DNA from: Anisakis pegreffii
Taxonomy: Eukaryota; Nematoda; Chromadorea; Rhabditida; Anisakidae
Reading direction: 5' to 3'
Length of the DNA stretch: 64,000 bases
Assembly (NCBI GenBank): GCA_035041965.1
Contig: JAPYMA010001267.1
Location: 124,001 to 188,000 of the forward strand
The notes under the pieces were generated by a model. That model did no database searches. It saw nothing but the letters and a program-made list of their open reading frames with translations, and was not told the origin of the DNA. Both the position numbers and the translations under genes were made by a program. This document shows, one piece after another, positions 14,384-28,866 of the stretch (position 1 is its first letter; each line of letters opens with the position of its first letter).

Positions 14384-17300
14384 GAACGTTCTTATGAGTT
14401 TCTTGTGGTTCGTTCGTTTCTTCTCTAGTTCTAAACGTCGAGCCTATTGCTTTGAAGTCTTCGAGGCTAATGCTGTTACTTCTTCTACGTCTTCTTCTTC
14501 ATCGTATTCTTCACCTTCGTTAAATAGCTCTTTTTCATGCTTGTGAACAGCTCCGTTTTAGAAGTGTCTATGGAGATGTTTTACTTGGAAGCGGAGTAGC
14601 ATAGATCACTTTCACTAATTCAATCGTATTCTATGCTTACCTTAATTATAGTAGTGTACTGCTAGTGGAGAACGTGAAACGAGGCGAATGCGTTCGTTCG
14701 GTTATTCGCTTGCATTGGTTTCTTATGAGGTTTCTAATTTTGTGCAGTTGCAGTAAAGAAATTCAGTTAAGTTTGTTGCAGTAGCTTTGTATAGCAATAG
14801 CAGCAGCAAAATTTCAAGCCATAATATCGCTGAAGTCGAATAACTGGAATGAGACGGAACGCGATGGGATAAATGCCACATTTGACGAGTTTTTTGTCTT
14901 GTTTGGCAATAGACGACCTTTTTTGATGTAGTGCTATCTGGGCGATAATCCTAATGTTTCATTTTTGTTTTCTTGAGACAAATTCTTTTCATGAAATTGT
15001 TTCTGTGGATAGTGTATTTGTGAGAGCATTTTTAGCATTTCTGCTATACGCTTATACTTTGCCATTGATAACTTCTGCTGGTCTTGTTGCTAAAGTAACG
15101 GTAAAGGTAACGTGTTCTTAAGAAATGCATAGAATCGAGCACGCACGTACGTACGTAATTCAATCGTGCTCCGGCTGTTATTTCTTTTGAATTCACCTGT
15201 TCGCAAACGCTAGTTTTCTCCATAATCCTTCATTCAGATTGTCAACTAAGAAATAAGAACCGTATATCCCCTTGTTGTTCCTTCTCCTGATCTTTGTTCC
15301 ATTTGTATGCGATAAGCTGCATCAGGATTGGTAGATAGATGGATGGATATCAGGGATATGGAGAGATATAAGTGCTGAATATAGACAGATTGAAGTTGTA
15401 GTGAAACGGTTAAGTTGAATAAATGACGATAAAGCTCTTCGATAAGCATCTACGAGTAAATTGTATAAAATAGGTTATATGCATGTGATAAATGCTTGAA
15501 TGCTGCTGCATATGCATACGAAGTGTTTTGCGTTTCATTTCAGCTATTAGATATCCACCATGCACATCTTACTCTATAGTTAAAGGTTGTCGCTCGTTCC
15601 TTATAATACACTGCTCAAAAATAAAATTTCATTACTCTTACTTACTTACTTTTAAGCACATCAACGCATCTGTGACACGGCGAGCGCTAAATTGTTCGCT
15701 TTTTCAAGTGTATAAATGAATGAATGCGTGTAAATTGAAGAGTAGTATAAGTTCGAGAGTTACTCAGACATGGAGTATGAATCGATGAATTGTTTATTCG
15801 CTCGTATTCGATTAAGTGTTAGCATCCCATATGGAGTTTTTATTGTCGTTTCATTGAAAAATCTCGCCATCACTTTCACCGAATGGTGAAGCAGTCGTTT
15901 CGTCAAGTTATAAGCTCGTTTTTGGAGGAAGTGTCATAGTTTGAATGGAGAGATTGCACTGAAAATTTTTTGTTCACTTCAAAGTTCGTAGAAATAATTG
16001 AAAGTATCTTCAAAAATTAACTGATTTGGTCGAGTAACGTGTGCTTCAAATCATTTCATGACGATGTTATTATTAGCGTTTACTCATATTATGATTTGAG
16101 AGAACTTGCAATCGTTCTTATAAACTCAAACGAATTTCACATTACTAACATGAGACGACGATGGATCATACTAGGGAAATGTGAATGTCATCTGTGATTT
16201 GGACTGACGATTACTTGGTAGCTTCATTGATCAGACAGATCATCTCTAAAGTTGACTCTTTATTTATCTTGATCTCATAACGAACTTTACTCAGAGGCTA
16301 TAATAATGGAAGGCATATGTAAACGCCCTTTGGATTGCATACTTTTTGAGAAATACTCTTAAGGGAAACAGAGAGAAATCTAATTCCGAGTACTACTATA
16401 TTGGGCAGCTAAAATCATCAACATTTCATTGTAGTCTATTGGTGAGTGATTCTTCACTGAACGATGATTCAGCGCTACTGAAAATTGTTAAATAATATAT
16501 TTCACATCAGAAACGTGAGCATACGCAGTTGTGCTGTGCTGACCTTGTCAACTAGTATATCACTGGATTTGAAAACTGAGAAATGCTTTTTTGTATGAAC
16601 TTTTTCCACAAGAACCTCATCTTTCATTGAAATCGTTTTTTTCACTGTATAGAAAAGCAAGAGTTTCACAGTGGTCACGAGTAGTTTTTGAATAGGTTTT
16701 ATGAAGGTTTTATTTGAAGGCAAATAGTTGTATTATAAACGATATATATTGTGAAAAACGTTTCATATTTACATGTGCGTTTACAGTTTTATTTTATACA
16801 TCTACGGAGAATTATGTGTAAGTGAAAAGGAGAAAAAGATTGTTTGAGTTTTTACAAGCAAATACTAAAAGAAAGGGAAGTGTAGGTGATAATAAAACAA
16901 AATTATTTCAATATTTTCATGATAATTCGCATACAATTATTATTTCCTTCGTCGCCCGTCTGCAACATTCGATACAAATTAACAAAAAACAACACCTATC
17001 GAGGCAATTAGTTTAGTTGGTCGTATTTCTCCTCGTTTTCATCTTCAATTGAGCATTTTGCGTTCATCGATTTATTCAGTGTTGATTTATTTATTCATAT
17101 TTCCAGTTATTGCTCACGGTAATTTAGCACACTGCTACGGTTTAGTTCTTTCCATTTCTCTGTTTTTCACATCTTTCGAGCAAATTTATTTCCTCGCAGC
17201 AGCAGCAACAGCAGCTCTTTTTGCTAAATAACCAACAATAAATGATAACAAACCTTATTTTCCAATCGTCTTTCATTAATTACTTCATCAAAAATAGAAG

Positions 17301-18390
17301 TGATCCGTACTGTTTGTTTACGTTTTCTTGGTGGATTACGAGAGTCTGGATTTTGATTTTCAGTCGGTGATTAAAGAGGATTTCATCTTTTTAATGCGAT
17401 AATATCATTTCGAGATAGATGCTTGACTCGTTAAAGTTCCTCTGAGAAAATGAATAGTTCTACTATCGATAGTGCTGTTGTTTTTTTTTGCGAGGAAATA
17501 TCTACTGGCAGCAGCTGTTAATGATTGGAGATCACGATCGCTTTAGTGTTTATAGGTGTGACGATGCTGCGTTTGGGTCGTTTGCTTTTAGACGATAGGG
17601 GAATTCGAAATAATTATCTGTGAGCACATGAGTGAGTCATTTCTTTGCCATCATTCGATAGTGAACATCTGCTCGAAATTGTCCATTTATTATCGAAGAA
17701 TGCTGAAATTTGATGATGAGGTTGAAATAGCATTGTCTAGTTTAAGCTGGTAGATGAGAGTTTAATTTGCATATTCCGCTCATAAGATGAGAAAGATGAG
17801 TGGATTTTTAAAGATTATAGTAATCGGATAACTAAATCGCGTCTCATCATGTATACAAGACAAAGAAGGTATTCCGAAAACAAAAATGATAAGTGGAATG
17901 AAATTAGTTGAATATAAATGAAATTGATTGCGAGGAAAGAAAATATAAATAACTGAATAATTAGCTGAAAAACTAGAAATTGATTGCATAAGAGAAAGAA
18001 AAATAAGAGGAAGTAAGTATGCTATTTGAATCGCTGATCTACGATTTATTCGTGTACGTTTATTAATATTAGTATTATTGCTGGTATGAACCTATGTGTA
18101 TGTATGCACGTACCTTTATGTGATTGTCGTAGTTGAATGCGTGTAGCAGTTGTCATGTAGAGCGATTTAGCTGAAGGCGCTGCACTGAAAACATTTCATG
18201 CTCTGCTGAACTGAACTGAATGAACCATGCAACCTGGACACATAGCACAACCTCTGATCAGTTCAGCGGTTCTATTAGACGATTTTCTTTCGCATTCATC
18301 AATTATGCGTTACACTATTCGCTATTAACATAGACGTACAAATGAATATCTCATGCATTATACACATAATAGAAGTTGGTGAGTATTTGT

Positions 18391-18408
18391 TTGCATTTGC
18401 ATTTGCAT
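18391..18408. repeat. Triplicated TTGCAT with overlapping octamer motifs
   Basis: Three tandem TTGCAT units make two overlapping copies of ATTTGCAT, the octamer recognised by POU-family homeodomain factors. It may be only a hexanucleotide repeat; function is inference. Confidence 0.5.
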
Positions 18409-21400
18409 AGGTATGCGCATCTGGGAGTTTGTTGTATTGGTTTGAGACTATGAGAGCATCGCAATTGGGATTTTTTTTAAATTCTCATATTTATTATGCA
18501 TATATTACTGGTGTTTTTAGTGTAATATTGGTACACATACGAATCTGGTTGATGATGATTAATCTGTTATTGCTATTATTACTGTTGTTTTATTAGCTGC
18601 TTGTTTAAATGGTGAAGCACTTTTATGATTTGTTAGCTAGAGTGCGATAGTGACAACATGCAAACACTGGAAATTCTTTCACACGAATAAATTGTTTTGT
18701 TGTAATGAGTTGAGGTTTTGAATTCGCATTCAGGTGTGTCTATCGCATGTTCACAATAGTTAGTTGCGCAATAAATCTATCGCCAGCCTCTCAGAGCTTC
18801 CAGGATTCCGTTTCACAAAATGTTACTTTTCACTTTGAATCTCAATGTTTTCTCTCAAAAGGCTGAATTTTCTCACCTTTTTAAAGGCTGATCCAATCCG
18901 TCAAGCTAATGGTCACTTGTGTTGGATGAAAATTTGTGTATGGTGAAAGAATTCAGTTTCATTGGCATCACTTGTGGACACTTAATGATTTGCATTCATC
19001 GATTCACACACTATCTTTTTTGTTTGTCCGAGAAGATAGTGAGAGACTGATCTGGAAATTAAATGAAACATAGCGAACGTCAACGAAATTCTTCTTTTCA
19101 TTCGCCTCGCTAAAGAACAACAACAAATTTAATCGTAAAACAAAAAGTTTGGTTAATTTTAACGAGAACCATCGGACGATAGCTAGAGCGAGCTTACGTT
19201 CAAGGTTGTTCACGTTGGTGATGAGTGACACGGGTAGCTGCTGCCTTCTCAATAATTGTTTTGGGTTTTTGCGTTAGTTTGGTTGGAAAAGAGTTGAGGA
19301 GATTATTGTGAGTGATTAAGGCGAGAAGATTTATGTCATACCATTTGGCGTTTATTTATTTGCTTTTTAGTTGTTTTTTTTTTCAATTGATCATCCATTC
19401 ACATACGAAAGGATGACGATAAATTATCCAAATTATCCGTGTTCACAGCCGAACTATATGCGTTATGCGTGCTTATTGTTAACGTTTTGTTTGCGATATT
19501 CACGATAGTTTGTCGGAAAAAAGTCTTCGAATGGATCAGATTATTTTTCGTAATAGTGTTAGCAATCATTTCATTCGTTCGTTTCAATTTCTTGCCCTTG
19601 AAATCAATCCCACATTCAGTGTATTTCATAACCGCTGTCCTTGTGCGGGTGCGGTTAGCACATCGAATTTTCTGGTTTTGTTTGTTCGGTCAACCGTAAT
19701 ATCTCTTTCTTTTTTTTGAAATGGAGAGAGGAAGGATTGAATATAAATCAGTTTGACCTGTTCCATTTATCGATTCTAAATCTCTTGTTGACTGTCGATT
19801 GTAATGGTCGTTCCGGTCGACTAGTTGGCTGGTTGGATTAATAGAATAAATAAATAAATGGATAAATTTTGAGGATTAAGATTAAGAATTTTTTTTGTTA
19901 AGGCCAAAATGGAACATCACATCATATTTAAGCTAGTGTGATTCCCTAGTAGAGCTCAACAATTTTTCAGAATGAACTCTCACAATGGAACATTTAAGAA
20001 TCAATCGATTCAGAAACGTTTTGATTATAGAGTGTATTCTAAATTTTGTTGGCTTTATTTGCGAGTGTAATGCAGCCATAGGCAGTATTTTTTTCGGCTT
20101 ACCAAATTTTGACGTTTCCATAAACTATCTCTTTTGAGCTTGTAAATGCGCACCGATCTATATGTAGAGTTTGAATAATTGTACGGATTGAACAGGACAC
20201 TTCTTGCGCTAATCATTAATCTTAAGCGTGCGCAGCGTTAGCCATATGAGTTGACTTCGGTATTGTTTGAGTTTTTTGTGTTGGAAATTTTTTCGATATT
20301 ATGAATTTGTGGTTATTGTTTGTTCAGTACATTGCTCATTTTTCATGGTGTTCTTCTCTTGAATAAATATTCTCTGATAGATTAGTATTTCTAAACATTA
20401 GTCCGAATGAATTGTACGATTATGTTCTGGTTGATTAATGTGGCAGTCAAGGAGATTGATCGGTCAAAGAAATTGATGTTTTAGTTGTTTAAATATAGAA
20501 TGGAATCACGAGAAGTTGATAGTACTGGTGTTGTTGTTTCGATATTGCAACTACTAGTGCTAGGCATTGTTCAGTATCATTACTGTTTTCGTACATTACT
20601 GTTGATTGATTTTAGTGTTACTGATTTCGTTACTATTATTATCTGCTTTTCTTTTATTATTACTGGTTATCATTATTAGTATTATCATTATTTATCACTA
20701 GTGCAGTTATGATCACTAATCACAGTTGTTCTCCCCTCATCACGGTGAGTATCAGCTGGTATTCAGTGTTTTCTGTGAGTCCCTTAACATGACATATATG
20801 ATGCAAATGCTTAACAATAATATGATGATGTGGGGCAATGTGCGATCCTTATATGATGATGTATCTCATTGTCAAATAGTTTTAAGCAGTCCTTACGTGC
20901 AAGATCTCAATTGGCTTAACTTCTTCAATAATCTATTGCATAGCTCTATTATATTGAACAATTTCAGTGAGTAAGTGAATTTACATCATAAAGTATTCGT
21001 GAAATAAGATGAAGATTGAGAGTACACGTACTGATTGCATAATATGATGAACATCATTGGATGATTTATTCAGAAATAATGTAAATATTTGATTTGAAAT
21101 AGCAATTGGATTGGATTCGATCGAGAGTGTGTGCGATGTTGAGATTTGAGATGATGTGCTATTGTTTAGCAAATCGCACTGATTATTTCGAGGAGGATCA
21201 TGTCTTGAACTTGCGTTTAAGCGAGTTGTGGTAAACTCTGGTACTTGAACGAGCTTAATTTATAATGACACTTATGCATGAGAATAAAATATTTAATGAT
21301 AGAGATCATAATAATGATGCTAATCGTAAGCACAAATCTGGGCAGCTTTACTCACCAAGTAACAAAGGTATAATTTGGAGATTAAATATGGAACCGTAAT

Positions 21401-24400
21401 GTGACGCAATAGTAATAGATAGTATCATATAAATTTGTGATTTCAAATTGCTTTGAACTAAATTTTGTTTTTGCTAAATAATCAAACCATCTTTTGTCTT
21501 TTCTGATTTCAAATGACTGTTCAGTTTTTAATTGTCTGAAAATTTGATTTCGGTTTGATTTTGCCTCAACAAAACGTGAGGAGAGGGAGAAGTGTAGGTC
21601 ATCATAATATGAGATGATTTGTATTTTAATAATTGATTTCTATTATTCTCATCTGGATTTCTCATCAAAGGATTAACCTTCTCCTCCTCTTCTCTGTGCA
21701 CAGCAAACGTGATTGTGAATGTGCAGTTTTTTTTTCGATCATTGATTGTGACAATTACGACGATATAATTATGCAGCACCTATCCATGCATCCCTTCAAG
21801 ATATAAATTGAATTATAATATAATTTGAGGACAACGTGTTTTGTTGAGGCAAAAATCCTTGACCGAATTGTGCCAATTATGGCGTTTTGCTGATATTTTG
21901 ATTGACGTTTGCGTGCTGCTGCGATTGGATGGATGATGCATGATGAGAATAATGTTATATGTTCGTAGTTTGATATTGTATTCGTAAAATCAGGCCAGAA
22001 CGATTGAGTGAGTGCATTCTCACTCTTTTGAAATATTATTATTCACATGTGAAAATTTGAGTTTGGATTGTTTCATTGTGCTCGCTTTCATTATTATCAT
22101 CATCATCATTGTGATATTGAACTTCTCATCGTTATTATCGGAATCCGTTGATAATATGTTCAAATGTAATTGAAAAAAATAGTCCGTAGGGAGTCGTGCT
22201 TTTTTTGTTGTTGTTGTTCTCGAACGTTTGGTTTTTGTGTTGTTTGTGGATTTTTCTCATAAATCATCATCGTATTTGCTGGGAAATTGTTGACGAAAAA
22301 ATTTGGTTTATCTTAATCTAGAAAGAACAAAAACTGTGCTAACAGACTGTGGTACATTGTTTCGGTGCAAAACATTTAAAAGGTTGAGTAAACACGCAAT
22401 AGAACGGTAGCTCAACAAACAACTATGCACTATCTGAATTCATATCATTGAAGTAGTATAATAGCAGTAGTAATAGCAGCATCATTAATAATAGCAATGA
22501 TAATTATGATCACGTTGATATTCGTAAAAATCTCTGAAATAATATCCTCTGATATAATTTGTGAGATTTGACAGTTAGTTGAGCTGGAATGGTGCAGGTA
22601 TTGTTATTGTTATAATGATTTTTGTGTGATGTAAACGTTAGCAGTTGTAACATTATTCAACAATGACTAATATTCATCATCCACAGTCATCCATATTACT
22701 GCGATGTATTTGCTTAGTTTGGATGTTTGTTTTAGTGCATCAACGTATTATTGGAGGTAGCGGATTTGGGCGAGTGCATATATTTGTATGTTTGGTTATC
22801 TTCATTCATTCATAAGGTGGTGCTCTTCTTTGTATTAATAATGATTAATTCAAGCAAATTAGTTCAACTCATTGTTGTGCCAGAACAATAATTGTAATAA
22901 TAAGTTCATTTTACATAAACTGTCTATCGTTCAGAATTGTATTCAAATGACTGAAAAAGTTCTTATGTACATAGACACATTCATTGTTTTGCATAGAATA
23001 GAATTGTTTTTATATAGTGACATTTGGATGCATGATCACACTCATTGTGGATGCTCATTCTGGTCAATACAATACAGATGTTTGGATAGAAAGTTAGATA
23101 GATAGATAGTTGACTGTAATTACTATTGTGCACAATGGTCAATTTTGTTTGTCTGTTGATTGATTTTCTTATTGTGAAGAGTGTGAGCTTTTGAAACATT
23201 GATGTTGCATTGTTTGTAGTATTTTACGTATTCGTTTTCAGCGATACTGATAGAAATCTCTTCTATTCTGGCCAAGTTTTGCATTTTATCTCATTTCTTT
23301 TGGGATTTGATAACTGAAATTCTGATTTTGATAACATTTCACTCTTCTTTCCCGTTAAAGTTGTATCCCTTATCGACTTCGTTGGGTAAAAGATGCAGTG
23401 ATAGTCTACTGTCTAGCTTGTAAAAAAATGAATCATTGAATTAATTTTGCCTTCAGTGACTTTAATTCTTAGCTGGTTCGAACTACTTTATGTGAAATCA
23501 TTTCGAGTGGTAAATCAATCAGCCGCTGGTAAATTCCATTGTGTGAACAAACTTCAAAATTGCAGAAATTATTCGCAAGAATCTGAGTCATCAAACATTT
23601 GCTCGATTTTGCATTTTTCTGTGTTATTTGAACCTTATCCACTTCAACTTATGTTGCGTTCAGTGTTATGTGAGCATTCCTCACGAAAACAGTTCAGTCT
23701 GTGTGCACTCCTAGTGGATTTGCGTTATCTCTGATATTGATCTTGATAATCTGATTTTGATTCTCTCATTACATCATAATCCAAGCAGAACGAAGAGTTT
23801 CGCAATTAAGTGAAACGCTCATTTGAAAGGCGCCTTGCCTCACACCTTAGTGTAAAAACAACCATTGTAATAGTACTGCATAGAGCTCAACTTAGGCAAC
23901 AATATCCTTCTTTTTATGTTTCTTATTACTGCCTTCAATTAATCATCACTATTGTAACTGTCACTTTCTGTCGTTGTTATTCTTAGCAAGCGTGTTATTG
24001 TCATTATCTTCTTTGTTATTATTGTTGCGATTACTATTTCGATATCGTTGGTATTATTATCTATCAGTGATATTATTAAAACTTCAAGTATCTAGCTGAA
24101 TTTATGATTAGCCATATCTGATTGATATCCGTTCTAGTCACATCATCACTTGATTCGTTTATGTGCGAACAAAAAGTTGATATGCGTCTCGTAGTGATTA
24201 TCTTCGATACTGTCTTCACCATATGCTATTTACATTATCTGGAGGGTGTTAAGCACTGTTGTGAGATATAATATATTCTGTTTATCTTATATCATTTACT
24301 CAGTTTGATCTTTTTCATTTGTTTGCTTTATTCATTTGCTCAGATAACAGAATGGGATATCATCTGCGAAGAGTATTACGTAATCAGTCTTGTTCAATTC

Positions 24401-26480
24401 AATCTCTTCGCTTGTTCTGTTTACTTATAGTGATTGCTATAACACATCATTAGTGTTATCTAATATTATTAATATTTATTATTGTTTTTGTAGCTATCAA
24501 ATTATTTGGTTAGATTATCACTTACTCGCGATAATCTATCACCTATTGCCCATTAAACGAATGCAACCGATTATCATGATTCCAATTTGCAGTATCTTTT
24601 CTTTTGAATGTTTTAGGTCAGTCGTGCAATTGTCATTAACACTGTTTTTTACTCCCGTAAAAGGTTTTATCCAATTTTGCAAAAATTTTTGATGGATATT
24701 TGGATTGTGTTGACGAATATTTCGTAGCAAAATTGTGAAGACGAGAATATGCAAAAGCGTTTTTTTTTTGAAATGGTGATTTGTGGTTGACTTTCGAAAT
24801 GAAAAGACTTAAAAGCACCTGTTGCTAAGAATCTTCTTTGTTCGTAGCAAGCAAATAATTCACTTGAGTTAAATTCTCAATTTTCTATTATAAGCAATCT
24901 ATTGAAATTTCCTTGAGCACGTTTGTTTGTTTTTTTTGTGGAAATTGTTCGCTCACTAATTTCACTTTACTTACGATTCAGTTGAAAATGAAAATTTCGT
25001 TTTTGACAGTTACTTTCCATTTGCGTGCTGCAACACTAATAGGCATTAATTGATTCCTTTGATGTTTCGTTTCTAATTTTGTTATCGAAGAAAGCGAATG
25101 ATGGATCCATCCATCCATCCGTCAATTTGTGCTGGATAGATCAACTTACATTATTCATTTTAATGGAACGCAGAAGGCTTGCTGAGAACATATCAGTTTT
25201 CTTTGCTTTATCGTCGTAGCATATTGTAGTTGTCATTTCGTTCTATTTTCGTTTCCAGTGATTTCGTGATTGCTGTAGGGAAAATTGTGTGCTTATTTTG
25301 ATCGCTAGGTGACGTATATAATACTGGCAGTAGTATCATTGATAGTGATTTTTGCAAAAATCTTAGAGTTACGAGAATTTCCGATGCTTGGGAGTGTAAC
25401 ATCCGAAGTAATTTAGGGATATCGTATGGAGTTAAAGAAGGAATTGCAAATCATTGTGCTCATTTCAGTTTCAGCTCAAATAGTTCCTAAGAGGAATATT
25501 TCTCGCTCAAGGATGAGAGGAGTTTCAATTTATATGTTTGGAAACTTTCATTTTTGGTTTGGAAACAGCGTTATTTCCTGAAGTATTCTCTGGTTGTCAT
25601 TCGTACAATCAGCCTTCATGAATGAATCATCATGCGCTGGGAAGCTTTAAAAATGGAATTCAAAATTGCTATGGTTCTGTTAATAGTTGCAGTCATCAGT
25701 ACATTCATTCGTCGTTTCTGTTTGTGGTTTCGAAATTTTGGATTCAAAAAAAAATTGCCTCTTCCTTTTCCTCCTCCTTCTCAACAAGTTAAGCTGCAAA
25801 CCAACTAACTAGAGAGTAAATTCCGAACTCGATGGATGACTCAAAACGGTGCTTGTCTTTGAAGTTGTTCTGCAGAGTTGAAGTTGTTGTTAGCTGAAGT
25901 CGTGTGCGTCTGCCTGCCTTCTCATATTTCACAACACTTCCCTCTTCTCTAATTTACGTGACAATTGTGTTTACTCTTGACAAATAAATGACAATCTTCT
26001 CGAATCCAAAAATTATTTTTGTACAAATGATGGCGATGACGATCAATCGTTTCATCCGTTAGTCATATTTGCTATAAGATTTAACTTATAATCGTAATCG
26101 TTACTTCATTTACTTCGTCTTTTCATTGATCTCCACAGTACAGAAAGGCGAGTGAATGCAAGAGTGCGAATGGGATGGTATTTTACTTTCTCTACATGAG
26201 AGTTTATCATTAATCCTCAGTGTTGTTGATGTTATTGCGTGATCAGCTACACCTGTAGAACAGCTTTATGATATCATGCATTATCAGCTAATATCAGGCA
26301 GAAACTGTAGTGTTTGGGATGAGCAAAGGTAAACCTATCTGGAAGCAAATGCGGATCTCATCTGAGAGAATATCAAGGATAAGTGGTGCCAGTCAGCTTT
26401 CTAGAAGTAAGCAGACCTATTCCAGAGCCTCCATATCGATGTTGCCCCTTCTATGGTGATGACTCATTCATCCGAAGGAT

Positions 26481-26514
26481 CATGCATGCATGCATGCATC
26501 CATTCCATTCCATT
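26481..26514. repeat. CATG/TGCA run followed by CATTC pentamers
   Basis: An alternating purine-pyrimidine CATGCATGCATG tract runs directly into three CATTC units. Such alternating tracts are self-complementary and can adopt Z-form or cruciform structure. The flanks show no gene. Confidence 0.8.
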
Positions 26515-26838
26515 CTTTATTGTTATGCATTTATTCATTGGTTTATTGGGTTTCTGCGAGTACTTTTCGCTTTCCATGCATTGTTCAGCTATTTCATAAT
26601 GCAAACTTATTTTTTGTTCATTCGTTGACAGCGAGAAAAAAAGAGAAAGTTATCTGATGAAAAATGTTTATGTTTAACGAATGACTCATTGAGTGTCACC
26701 ACATAAAGATGGAAGGTGGGAGGCATACGAATTAGATGCTTGCTGGTTTATTGGACTGAATTGAGTTGTTGAAGCTTTGTCGTTGCATATTATTCTCTTT
26801 GTAGCTTTTTAGTCAGTTTGTTCTACTGTTCACTGTGC

Positions 26839-26861
26839 TGCTGGCTGCACGACAGCCAGCA
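26839..26861. repeat. Perfect 9-bp inverted repeat with 5-base loop
   Basis: TGCTGGCTG and its exact complement CAGCCAGCA are separated by CACGA. The stem is unusually GC-rich for this AT-rich DNA and would form a stable hairpin on either strand or in RNA. No gene or transposon end could be tied to it. Confidence 0.85.
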
Positions 26862-28866
26862 AAGAGTACGACTTTCGACTCGGTTTTGTACATTCTTCTG
26901 AAGTATGAGTTTGTCGAGAGGATAGTTTTTTGAGAAATGTTGTGAAATGATCGATTAATCCGGTGGAGTAGGAGATGAAAGTAAAAGGAGGTGTACTAGG
27001 AATCGCAGGTAGTAGTTAAGATGCTGAGGGAAGAGGTGATTAATTTGACTTGGGATAAGATAACGGTTGCAAATTGTGGTTCTTTTTGAGAGAACAAGGT
27101 TCAAAAACTTTTGTTAGAAACACCTTGAAATTGAAGTAGGAATCAAGGATTTTCCGTGAAAAATGCCTATAGGCAGAACGCAGATGACTGTTTGTAGCCA
27201 GATGACTGTTTCATTGGAATGTTTGAATAGGGAGAGTGGTCTCAGTTTATGCGGCGGATGCGTTAAACGATTCAATCGTAGTGCTTAAAAAAAGTGATGA
27301 GAAAAGAGAGGAAATGCTTGAAATTAGTTTAGAATGAGCGTTTTGAGTGAAAATATTCAGATATTCAATTATTAAGTGTAGCGATCGAATGGAAGAGTTT
27401 TATAAGCTTGAAGTGTTCGGTTTATTTTAGTTATCGTTAGCTTTGAGCGGCGATCTTTTTCCCATTCTGAGCAGTGGTGTGTGTGTGCAATAAAAGTGTT
27501 TTCATAGCATCATCCATCACATAATTATTAGGCTTGTTGTTGGTGTGAATGTGAGCTGGAAAATTTAATGATAGTCTAGCGGATTTGTTCCGAATAAAGC
27601 AGAAATAAATCTTCGCGTAAATTTCCACTTTGCATTCGTTTTTCGTTGGCATTCGTGGTTAAATCGAATAATATAAGAGGATTTCAACTATCTCATCGTT
27701 CACAGTGGGATGAAATAAATAAATGAAATTATTGGTTCCGCTGCAAGAATCACTGCATTGCAATGAATTTTTTTCGTGCGGATCATATGTTTGGAATATG
27801 GGGAATGGGAGCCGAAGCATTGTCAGTCAAAAGCGAATAGTTTTTGAACGATTTTATCCGAGAGTGGGATTGTTCGTTCGGGAGATCTATGCCTCTACAT
27901 AGGATTTATCCGAGAATTTTGGACGAATTGTCAAGTTTTTTGGAAGCGATATTATCGTGCGATACTAGTAACATGTCATTTTTACGGTTGCATTTGTCAC
28001 TGAAATTGTTATTGATAGTGTCTCATCTGATTGATTTTTTCATAGCGTTTTACTAGACCCATCAAAAACGTAAAACGATTTCGATCGAGTTTGGGAATGG
28101 AAAAAACAATCAATATGAGATGATGAATTTGTGGGAAAATGTTCATGAAATGATGAATGTGTTTTTTGTGCTTCTTTTGAGCGTTATTGTTGGTGGTGAA
28201 CAACTGGGAGGTGTTTATATATGGTTGACTGAAAGAGAAAGGATCAATTTGGAAAACGTTTTGAAAATTTTCAGTGTCACCTCAGCTGGAAAAGAGTGAA
28301 ATTTCATCACATCAAATGAATTATTTTGTTTTTTTTGTGGCTCATCTCATGTGCTTTTACGAGATCGCTTTGTTTCTTTGAGTTTTTAATTGAAATTTAA
28401 TCCATTCACATTCACTTTGCGTCATCAATAACGTTTGTTGTGTTTAATTGGAGCGGTTTTTTGAAATTACTGAACGAGATAAGGTGTAGCCGAGAGTAGA
28501 GAGACGAGCAAGTTGTACGATGAGGAAGTGTTGAGTGCATATTGATTTTTTGGTGTGTTTTTTTACGTGTTTGCTTGCAGCAGCAAAGGTCGAAAGCTTT
28601 ATATCCACATGAAGTGATGATGGTCGTCGTCGTTGTATTTTCAAACAGAAGAATAATTCAAGCCTAGAATTGCACTCGCCTTTGGAAGTTTAGCATTTCA
28701 TTAGTTATGATTACTAGAAGAGATTCTATTGAAAAAGAATGGCGCTCTTATCGTTGAGAAGTGCTGCTGCTGCTGAAAATTTTGAAGAGCGATTCGTAGT
28801 TTCAATCAGTTCCAGCCAGTGCCAGTGAATCTGAAGTGTCCCGTAAGAATGCTTCAATTCAAGCGG

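Larger units (their letters stand above)
1..28859. other. Long stretch with no supported gene
   Basis: I see no gene here that I can defend on either strand. All open frames are short, hydrophobic or low-complexity, and none shows a recognisable domain or a chain of exons with compatible phases. The DNA is AT-rich, with scattered TGA/ATT-rich simple sequence and the microsatellites and palindromes listed separately. Because the isoform B exon of hmr-1 at 38459 needs an upstream partner, part or all of this stretch may be intron or upstream regulatory DNA of hmr-1. That is inference, and short exons could have been missed by eye. Confidence 0.6.

Noticed and set aside
23472..23486. GGTTCGAAC resembling a tRNA B box
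   Set aside because: No A box or foldable cloverleaf lies upstream, and the B-box consensus fails at the last positions.
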